This document shows, piece after piece, positions 56,142 through 64,000 of a stretch of 64,000 nt of DNA (positions are counted from its first letter, which is position 1; every line of letters begins with the position of its first letter). The notes under the pieces are model-generated. The model made no database searches, had not been told where the DNA came from, and worked only from the letters and a program-made list of their open reading frames with translations. A program made the position numbers and the translations under genes. The DNA is from Ursus arctos (lineage: Eukaryota > Chordata > Mammalia > Carnivora > Ursidae): NCBI RefSeq assembly GCF_023065955.2, contig NW_026622875.1, forward strand, positions 7,666,501-7,730,500, read 5' to 3'.

Positions 56142-57959
56142 GCTTCTTTTAGAAGTGTGGCCGTTGATCCTTTCAGCGTTTCTCCCGCCTACTTTCACAT
56201 ACCTATTGTGTTTCGAGATTTGGTCGTTGTCAGATTTTATTAACAAATTTAATCCTGAATAGTTTTATCTTATTTTGTGGTGACGTAGATTCCTCATGAT
56301 TGGATAACAAAGGTCTACTAGCAGTGTTAGGATGTAGTTGCTAATGGACGGTGAAAGTTGTATAATAGTTCTACTATCTTCATTCGTCTTCAGGTGAGCG
56401 TTAGCATTGGACACCCTTGTAAGCAATAAACTCAGAAAGATTTGAGCCCAACTCATACGTTACGTAAATCTACGAACTAACCTGGCAGTCGTTACTTCAT
56501 CTGTAGTTCAGCTGCCTGTGATTTTATTATGTACGTCTTATAAATAGACTCTCGAATACTGTATCATCTTGCCTTAACTTTAGACACTAACAACTACTTT
56601 TGGTGTATTAAAACATATAGAAGCAATGAGCTCCTATCATTTAGACATAATGAAATACTAAACTTCTTATTTAGCTAAGGATTAAATTACAAGCTTAATT
56701 TACAGATTAAAAAACATTCCCATCTAGTAGACTGTGATGCGTGCAAGGATCTGTGCTGTTTATGTAAATAGCAGGGAGGTTAATTCAGACCATTTCATGG
56801 GAACGGTTTACGTATTGTAATCATGAGTCAATACACAGTTCTGTCTAAATTTAAAATAATGTAAATTAGCCAAACCAATTTAATTCTTGCCAAGAAAGAA
56901 TATTCCTTAAAGCCATGTTTTTAAGTTTATTAGGTTAAATGCAACTATATTCTGTAACTAATAAGTGAGAGGATTTATTGAATTTTGAAACTCACTGATT
57001 CGAAGTTATGTTTTTAAAGTTACTTAAACAAGTTAAATATGTTTATAATTTCATTTCCTATATGACATCTAACTAATAAGAAAAAAATAAGGCTAGGAGA
57101 GAACCGGACTTGGTTTAATTTTTTTCATGACCAAAGCCAAGTTTAAATCCTGTCCAAATGCCACTTCTCAATCACAGCTTTAAAGGATTAAACGTGATTA
57201 TAATGGCATTTGTCTACTTTTCTGATACACAAGTTTGTGTCAAAGCTATCTTGAAACCTGCCATTGAGTTTCACCCTTGAGGTGAGAAAGTAGCCTGCTG
57301 AGTGAGTACTTATTTCTAAGAAGAAGATACGTTTGCTTAATATAAATTGGGAAGCATTTATAGCTATTGTATCTGACCTTCTTTATGCGGAAATCATGTG
57401 AATGCTGGACTGTAAGAAGAGAATTTATATCAGTGTTTTCTCTTTCAGATTCTATTTTGCAGATCTGAGTAGGTTTTTCTGTGCTCAAGAAATTTCTGGC
57501 TAGTAAGTCTGGCTTTCTGCTTGTTTCATTTCGGAGAAAAGTCTAATTTAGGTACAAGGATTTTAAAACTGATCGGACCAAACATAATATGCAGTAATTT
57601 CTTTCTTTACATTTTGGTAACATGCGGGCTCTGAGATGAAAAAATACTTGGTTTAGGATTTTCCTTCCTTGTTGGGTTCAGAGTACAGTCTAATTTGAAT
57701 ATGGTTTCTCTACTATGATCCTTTCTCATTTTTCTTTTTCTTGGGAGTGTACCGTAAAAGAGAATCATCTTGCCAAGGACAATTTTAGTGTTATTTATTT
57801 CTAAGCTCTCTGTATCATGTTGCCCATATTGCCTGATTAAAATATTTGGTTTGATTATCTCCCAATGTACATTTCTATTTACGTAATAGGTATTTTGAGT
57901 TTGGATTTAGAAAATATGGGCACCGTCTCCTAAGCTTGCTTTGCCCATCTCAATGTGGT
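56142..57959. promoter_or_regulatory. Repeat-free AT-rich block, candidate conserved noncoding DNA
   Basis: About 1.8 kb with no recognisable transposon. TTTATTAACAAATTTAATCC near 56,236, CTGTTTATGTAAATAGC near 56,756, and repeated TTAAATT/TTAGCTAAGGATTAAATT words give it a developmental enhancer look. No motif is decisive. Confidence 0.35.
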
Positions 57960-58260
57960 CATGGCAGAGCCTCGGCCAGTTCTCTCTGCGCTTTGTGCCT
58001 CACTTCCTAACCTGTTCAGGGGACTCCTGATGCCTCACACGGCTGTGCTGCGAGGGGGAAGCTTCCCTTGCCCTCATGTAAACCATTGACGTCCTCTCTG
58101 GGCAGGACTGACGCAAGTCCCAGACTCCCGTTGGTAGCGATGACTGTCCGCTGCAGCGTTCATTTGAAGAACAAGGTGTTACTGGAAGTGCTGAGTCAGC
58201 CCGCCTCATCTGGTATTTAAAGGAGACTTTAGAGAAGTTAGCTGCTGGGAAGCTGTTTCT
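57960..58260. promoter_or_regulatory. Candidate cis-regulatory cluster: CRE-like, MARE, TATA-like
   Basis: TTGACGTCC (CRE-like) at 58086-58093, TGCTGAGTCAGC at 58189-58200 (12 of 13 bases of a T-type Maf recognition element, also an AP-1 core), then GGTATTTAAAGGA just downstream near 58,212. Local CpG content is higher than in the neighbourhood. Could be an enhancer or a small promoter. No transcript evidence. Confidence 0.35.
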
Positions 58261-58534
58261 TCAAGAATTTTTGAGCTTGCTCTGGTGATAAACCTGCCAC
58301 CTGATAAGTACTAACTGTACATTTTCAAGATAATGCCGCAACCAAAAGATGGTCATTATATGCCACCAAAGGAAAAGCATTTGCCTCGCGGTTTTAGATA
58401 TGATGTTCATACTTTAGGAGTGTTAGAGGGCATTCTCCAGTTAGCCTATTCCTACCAGAAAATTTTCCCTTTGTAGCATGAGAGGGACTTGGAGTCCATA
58501 CCAGACATATAGGGCAGATTCTCCTGAATTGTTA

Positions 58535-59480
58535 AATAGCTGTTGATTAATCATTTACCATATGCCACCAACCGTACTCAGTATAGGGGTTATAATGATA
58601 AATTAGGCATAGTCTCTGCTCACAAGGATTTACACACAAGAAGGAAAAAACATGTAAGTACTTATTTAAGTAAGATAAAAATGACCAGCTATTGGGTTAG
58701 AAGTGTGCGTGGGGAAGTGACAGTATAATGAAGAGGGCTAGAGGGCTCAGTCTACTTATTTGGAGCAATAAGGGAACTGGGAAAGATGGGAGGAGGTGTT
58801 GGACTTGAGCTGAGCCCCGACAAATGCATAGTGTGGGCACACAGCAGGAGAACGTGTAGGAAGGGCTACACCTGGGCCAGTGGCTCACAGGCTGCTGAGG
58901 CCTGGTGTCCCTTTTAAGGAGAATTTGGTGGGAGATAAACCTGGAGACAGAGGTAGGAGCAAGATTATGGAGGACCTGGTAAGCCACAGTAAAAATTGGT
59001 ACTTCGTCTAGCAGGTGATGGATTTTAAGCAGAGAGTCGTACTGTCATATTTACATTTTTTTCTTTAAGAGTAAGAACGCTGACAGCAACATGAAGGATC
59101 ATTAGGAGGGATTTGGCTTGATGACGCTTAGGAAATCAGTTAGGAGACCAATGCAGCAGCCCAGGAGAGAGACCATGAGAGCTGGGACTAAGCAGATACA
59201 GAGCATGAGGAGAAGGGGAGGAGGTAGGTCGGAGAGATGTCATGGAATAGAATGGGTAAGTCTTGTCTTGGTGACCAACTGACAGCAGGAGGAGATTCCA
59301 AGTCCCAGGTTTCTGGTCTGGGTGGTTGGGTAGCTAACGGGGCCATTTTCCAAAATGGAGACACAGGGGGGCAAGCTTGGCCATGTTGAAACTATTGGAT
59401 AAACTCGTATCAAGGGTATTAATGAATTCAATATAGGATTAACAGTGTATTCCATTTTCTTCAAGAATATCTAACAACTT
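58535..59480 (-). mobile_element. L2 LINE, 0.95 kb (antisense on + strand)
   Basis: TTAATCATTTACCATATGCC, AATGATAAATTAGGCATAGT and CTGCTCACAAGGATTTACAC give the tail. GATTATGGAGGACCTGGTAA, GATGGATTTTAAGCAGAGAG and AGTTAGGAGACCAATGCAGC continue into ORF2 in antisense order. Confidence 0.85.
58697..58987 (-). pseudogene. L2 ORF2 C-terminal remnant
   Basis: The minus-strand frame of 96 codons starts MAYQVLHNLAPTSVSRFIS. It matches by eye the post-reverse-transcriptase L2 segment (MAYKALHDLAP-type). Later it shows QPVSHWPRCSPSYTFSCCVP where the family has HTG and RTRQAR-like blocks. No catalytic domain remains. Confidence 0.7.
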
Positions 59481-61699
59481 GATAATTCAAGTCATCTCAG
59501 CATTTCCTTGATTCTTCCTCTGCCAAGATGTGCCAAAGTAGTTGAAAGTGGATGTGTGTTGATTTTGAATTTTGGGGTGGATTTCTTCAGTTCTCCACAT
59601 ACGGATGCATGTGGTATAGCACAAATATTAGCTCTGAAAATACTGCTGTCTGCATTCACAGTGACTTTTTCTAGCAACTTCAGGCAACTGTCAAAGCCCC
59701 AGTTAGGCATACAAATATAAGTTGGAGGATTTATGAGGGGATGAGAATGTTTGGGTGAGTCACAATGCCATTTTTTTAAATCTCAGATTTTATAAATAAA
59801 TAAAACTGAATTATAGTAATTTTTAATGTATTATATGTGTATATGTCTCTTTAAGCTTTAAAAAATACATGAAAGGATGTGAATTGTCCCCTAGGATCCC
59901 AACAATAGAAAGCAATAGTAATTAAGCAAAAAATAAAAAAAATTGACATGGATGTATTGGAGCTAATATAAATCCTGTGCAATTGGCATAAAGGAATTTG
60001 TTATTTTCAAAACAGAACTAAATCTCTTTTCCATTATAGATTTAATTTAAGTAACATGATAAATAGTGGTAAATTGAACTTTATTATGTATTCATGAAAT
60101 GCAGTTTAATACAATTGTTATTTCTGGCATTTGTGGTTTAAAGATATTCCCTTATGGGTAGATGTTATTTTTAATGTGCAAATTCAGAAATAATGACCTC
60201 CAGTTCCACTGGTGAATTAGGGCTGATATATACACATGGACAGTAAGGGAAAAATAGTCTCTGAATTCCTGGCTTTATGAAAATTTCTAGTATAATCTCT
60301 GATCCTTTAAAAACTGACATTAAACAAATTATTTTAAAGTTACAACTGTATTGCAGGTGAAGAAAAAAGTAATAAAGTAAATATTTTCTTAAGGTTTTTA
60401 AAAGAATGGTATTTGACAAGGACATACCTGAAAGGGGAAAACTCACTTACCAAGAACAGGTTATTGAAAAATCTCTGCACAATTTAAAAAAAAAACAGAT
60501 TAAAAATTCACATGAAATGATGCCTTCCTGGCATGTCCAGAGTATAAAATTGGAAACCCAAAGGGAACGGATAAACAAATAAACAACACACGCCAAATAA
60601 TTTCTACGAGCCTCTCTTCCAGATAACCAGTAGGAACCCGTTCAAGAGAAAGAAACAAACACTAGCTCTTTGTCCTAACTTTATATTTAGCTCAATTCTT
60701 TTCAGCACTGGGAAGTTTGTGGATAGGTAAACCAATAGGAAAAACAGTGTAATTAAAAGGCAGGACTTCGGGAGACCCTCAGTTCATAACTAATGGTGTG
60801 TGGTGTGACTTCCCAATTAACTTTTCCCTGTTGGACCGAGAGGGACTTCCATCCCGAAGCTGTATTCTAATGACTACGTAATCTACCTCTTTAAAAATAT
60901 CTTTTCAGGGGGTGTTGGATGGTTGAACTTGACTTTCATCTGAGCAGTCATTACAACTTATAAAGTTTAGGTCACCCATGTGTGTAGACGGAGATCTCTA
61001 CCAGGAGCGTATAGCTCGAGGTTGGGAGAACAGAGATGGTTTGGGGTTTTCCGCTTGTGACAAATGTTTGTGGAACGTGAGGCCTATTTTGGGCACCGGG
61101 CCCTGGCTTTTTCAGCATAGCTGTGGTCATCTCTGGAGGCAGGCGGATGTCTGACTGCAATGCTTAAGTCCTGATCCACTTTGAAGGTTCTCAAAGGTTT
61201 CCTTAGATCTCAGTTGTTACACGTGGGTGAGGTGACCTCTGAGATGGTCCAGCTGGTGGGAAGGCTGGTCGAGAGAAGGGAAACTTCAGCTACTGGAATC
61301 ATCACAGTGTTATTCTCAAAGCTGTCCCTCGAGCAACGACCTCAGATTCATTGACCAGAGTGCTGTTTCTTATGTGGAAGGAATCATTCAGCACACATTG
61401 AGCCCACATTCACAACGTGGACACCCCAGAACTCTGGAAAGTGGAAGTTATTTCCATAACTTATTGAGTGGCAAAACCTGACCGCATCTGAACTTATTTG
61501 ATAGAACAAGCTGACCTGACGTCATGTAAGACTATGTATATCTTTACCTTATTTAGCGCAGATATTCATGCATTTTGATCACTGGGCACTGCCTCGGACT
61601 CTCCTCAGGTTGTAATATGATATATGATATGCACACTTTATTAACTTCCTAAAATGTGAAAATGCCGAGTTCTGAAACCCATCTGTATCCAAGGGTTTT
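59481..61699. other. Long unassigned AT-rich stretch
   Basis: No repeats recognised beyond short A/T runs (59,772; 60,485). It contains one full CRE octamer, listed separately. Short frames without domains. Confidence 0.35.
61517..61524. promoter_or_regulatory. Consensus CRE octamer TGACGTCA
   Basis: An exact palindromic CREB/ATF site in CpG-poor sequence. Isolated, with no nearby TATA box or CpG island, so its function is unknown. Confidence 0.5.
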
Positions 61700-62220
61700 A
61701 GACAAGGAAAGAAACTCTGGAGCTGTAACCACAAATGAGTCTTAATTTTCCTTTTTCTGCATGCAAATACTTACTAATAATGTCCTTAGGGATAATTTGT
61801 TTGGGGAAGTTAAATACTCTTTCTAAAATTTGATTTAAACTATTAATTTGCTTAGCAAAATCATATATTGCACGTCGGCAAATTCAGCTCTGTTGTGGTA
61901 AAATTATCACAAATTATAAATTAGTTGCCTCTGAATTAATGAGGTTTTATTACAAACACAAAGCAGCATTACTTCCTATGCCTAATTTTCATTAGTACAA
62001 AAAAAGACCAAATAAAGCCAAAGGGGAAAAGAAAAAGAAAAGAATTGCCTTTGCTATCTGTGTACCCTGTAAACATTTGAACCGGGGATGATTTTTTTTT
62101 TTGTAAGGGGCTGAAAAGATGTTTATATTGCCTGCCCCAATTTGATTTAGATTAAGGCTGCCATAAAATCCTTTTAGTTCCAGTGGCCTGTGTATGATTC
62201 CTGGACTCACATTCTCTTAT
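61700..62220. promoter_or_regulatory. Candidate conserved noncoding element with POU octamer
   Basis: Repeat-free, AT-rich. An exact octamer ATGCAAAT lies at 61761-61768, with TATTAATTTGCTTAGC near 61,841, CTGAATTAATGAGG near 61,931, and CCTAATTTTCATTAG near 61,980. The sequence style is enhancer-like. Inference only. Confidence 0.4.
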
Positions 62221-62839
62221 TTTTAATGTACAAGGCTAGAGTTTTCTCAAGAAAACAAAGAAGAGACATGATTTTTTTTTTTTTTTTTTTTTGAATGAGA
62301 GGACAGGTGGGGTGCCTGGGGTACCAAGAGCATTTTGCAAAAGCGCCAAAGCAGGTAAGGCTCAAGCATGTTAAGGGTGGAACTGGCAGGGGTGAAGGAG
62401 GGGTGGGCCCATCAGGGCCGCGGGACAGGGTTGGTGCTGGGGGTCCTGCGCTCGGTGGCACAGGCGGGCGGCAGGGCTGAGGGCTGGGATGCCAGCCCTG
62501 AAATCTACTCTGCTTCTTTAAAATCAGACTCGCTCCTTTCTGTTTGTTTGCAAAGAGGACCTGTGTGTTTAGTTCCTACTGAGTAGAAGGAGGTTTCCTG
62601 TCTTTTAACCATAAAGCCACGCATAAATACTACATAATAATCCTTTTATTAGACAAAAATGGTTTTTATCTTGAAGCCTATAGGGTTACTTCCAGAGCTG
62701 TGGCTCTTTTAAAATCTTGGCCAGCTCACCTTTCTCTTTTTTCTTGCTGTTCTGGACTCTTTCTTTCTGGTGTCTCTTTCAAGGGGATGTTGTCACTGTT
62801 CTTTCCCAAAGCCCACGCTCAGACAGAACAGCAGGCAGG
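62221..62839. other. Flank of CpG island with splice-donor-like site
   Basis: A T-run of 21 bases at 62,272-62,292 has no retroposon body. CAG|GTAAGG at 62,352-62,360 is a consensus plus-strand splice donor after GCGCCAAAG. 62,400-62,475 is G-rich with a few CpGs. No exon can be proven. Confidence 0.3.
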
Positions 62840-63322
62840 GGTTGCGGACTCCTCGCGGGAAGGAACAGGCGAAGGTGTTGATGTAAGCCGATTGGCTGCT
62901 TCTATCAAATACGCCGGAGCAGGGGCCCCACGGACAGCGACCTCCCAAACACGGAGGAGCCCCGAAGGATGGCAGGAGACCAGCTCACCCACGGAGACGC
63001 CGTTCGAGCTGGAATAACTTCTGTGGCCGAGCTGTCTTCGGGCTGCGGGAACCGTGCAGGCCCAGCGCTGCGGCGCGGGGTGTCCGTGCCGGGCCAGGGG
63101 GTTGTTACGGAGCCAGGGAAACGCGCCTGCTGCCGCTCTGCCGGCCGAGGGAGCCGGTGGAGCCTTCACGAGGTCGCGTCCCAGGAAGGATGAGAAAGCC
63201 CCCGCCGGCAGAGCGGCTGCGTGCCGGCCACATTCCTTGGTTAGACTCTTCATTATACGAGATGGAAAGAATATAGGAGGCTGAGCCATCCGTTCCAGGA
63301 TCTCAGAGGGAGGCTCTGACAT
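62819..63322 (-). other. 167-codon open frame in the CpG island, coding status doubtful
   Basis: One of the longest open frames in the window, ATG-initiated, rich in alanine, proline, serine and arginine, and coincident with the CpG island. No recognised domain, signal peptide or membrane segment. GC-rich DNA has few stop codons, so chance is a sufficient explanation. The opposite strand also holds overlapping frames. Confidence 0.15.
62840..63235. promoter_or_regulatory. CpG island, candidate promoter
   Basis: By hand count about 40 CpGs occur in about 390 bases, while most of the window has very few. GC content looks above 60 percent and the observed/expected ratio close to 1 (rough estimate). 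It contains an inverted CCAAT box in GCCGATTGGCTGC (62887-62899) and GC-rich GCGCTGCGGCGCGGGG near 63,065. No TATA box. The direction of transcription cannot be decided. Confidence 0.75.
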
Positions 63323-63555
63323 GAAAACTCATTATACTGCAACCAAAATAATAGCAAGGTCACCAGAAAATGTGAAATATTCATTGGGGGGTATTAAAGA
63401 GGGAGCAAGGGCCGGGTTTAAAGCAGAGGGGTGGGGTGGGGGAGGCCTTGGGAGTGTTTGGCCCAGACCCAGGCAGCCTTCAGTTCACTTCCCACACTGC
63501 TGTTGGTTATCGTTTGGAAAAAAATCAAACAGGCTAACTTTGTTATGTCTTATTT
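63236..63555. other. Unassigned sequence
   Basis: Between the CpG island and an L2. A G-rich GGGGTGGGGTGGGGGAGG run lies near 63,428-63,445. No gene or repeat was recognised. Confidence 0.4.
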
Positions 63556-63832
63556 ACAGAAATCAGCCAATTCCCCGTAGCCTCCAGGATAAAGTCCTGG
63601 CACAGGAGGCTCTTTATGTGCTGATTCCAGCCTCAGCCTCTGCAGGCTCTCCCAGCCTCCCTCCCTGTGCCTTTGCCCCTACCATGGTGGTAGGTCGCCA
63701 GACCTTTGCGAGCCTTGGACTTGTGTCCTGTTTCTTACTCCCATCTTCTCTCCTCTTGGCAGGTTCGTCCTCATCCTTCAAGGCCTTGGTTCAAATGCTG
63801 CCTCCTCTACAGGGTTTTTTCTCTCATTCACT
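63556..63832 (+). mobile_element. L2 LINE fragment, sense
   Basis: GCCTCCAGGATAAAGTCCTG, TCCCTGTGCCTTTGCCCCTA, TTCAAGGCCTTGGTTCAAAT and GCTGCCTCCTCTACAGG follow the L2 ORF2 3' order. The 177-codon plus frame that crosses it is explained by this repeat. Confidence 0.7.
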
Positions 63833-63834
63833 CA

Positions 63835-64000
63835 CTCATTCTTTCAGCAGATAGTGACGAGGCAGGGTCAGGCACCGGGCTGGGCTCTGGGGCGGAGGGT
63901 GATGAGGAACAAATGGTCCCGTTCTGGTCCCTCAGGAGCATCAGTCTTAGTAGGTATCTTGCCAATCAGGGAAGGAGTCCTGGAGGGAATTCCTATCAAG
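63835..64000 (-). mobile_element. L2 fragment running off the window (antisense on + strand)
   Basis: CATTCACTCACTCATTCTTT, GTCAGGCACCGGGCTGGGC, GATGAGGAACAAATGGTCCC and CCAATCAGGGAAGGAGTCC are the complement of an L2 tail. It lies head-on to the sense L2 just before it. Confidence 0.65.

Noticed and set aside
62272..62292. Poly-T run as the tail of an antisense retroposon
   Set aside because: The following bases do not match a SINE or L1 3' end and no target duplication was found.
63321..63854. 177-codon plus-strand open frame
   Set aside because: It is the longest frame, but its downstream half lies in a sense L2 fragment. It has no recognisable domain and the GC-rich flank explains its length.
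1..64000. CRISPR arrays, operons, phage or plasmid modules
   Set aside because: No spaced direct repeats or prokaryotic gene organisation. The content is typical mammalian noncoding DNA.

Overview
This is a mammalian nuclear genome window with no protein-coding gene that I can support. Several tRNA-derived SINEs of the carnivore SINEC type are present, with a lysine-tRNA-like head, GA-rich body and AATAAA-rich tail. Lineage-type L1 3' ends accompany them. Together they point to Carnivora. The sequence of the youngest SINE (35,355-35,560) resembles the form I associate with bears and related arctoids; this species-level guess is from memory. The longest open frames are under 180 codons. They lie in repeats, in a GC-rich island or in AT-rich sequence without recognisable domains. 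The only recognisable coding remnants are decayed L1 and L2 reverse-transcriptase pieces. There is no rRNA, CRISPR array, operon or prokaryotic signal.

Layout. 1-10 kb holds a cluster of old MaLR-type LTRs, a SINE, an old L1 remnant, and an L2 tail split by a Tigger DNA transposon. 10-20 kb has two minus-strand SINEs, several MIRs, L2 pieces and a second, complete-looking Tigger. 20-25 kb is dominated by a 1.4 kb antisense L2 that still shows reverse-transcriptase remnants. 26-27 kb is a repeat-free AT-rich block. 28-38 kb carries a minus-strand L1 3' end, two plus-strand SINEs, a possible ERV LTR, and an L2 interrupted by a MIR. 39.6-40.9 kb is the most regulatory-looking block: repeat-free, AT-rich and dense in homeodomain, FOX, MEIS and TCF-like words. 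42-46.6 kb is a field of minus-strand L1s. 46.9-59.5 kb contains three large L2 fragments, two SINEs, MIRs and a 108-nt pyrimidine tract. 56.1-58.5 kb and 59.5-62.2 kb are mostly repeat-poor, with isolated CRE, MARE and POU sites. 62.84-63.24 kb is a compact CpG island, the best promoter candidate. The window ends in L2.

Reading: the sequence looks like an intergenic or deep intronic region. Its likely functional content is regulatory (candidate conserved enhancers plus one CpG-island promoter). Most other identifiable sequence is ancient or lineage-specific transposon. I found no convincing new biological system. Conservation claims are inferred from sequence character only, because no alignment was available. 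Long unassigned stretches are listed so that absence of annotation is explicit.
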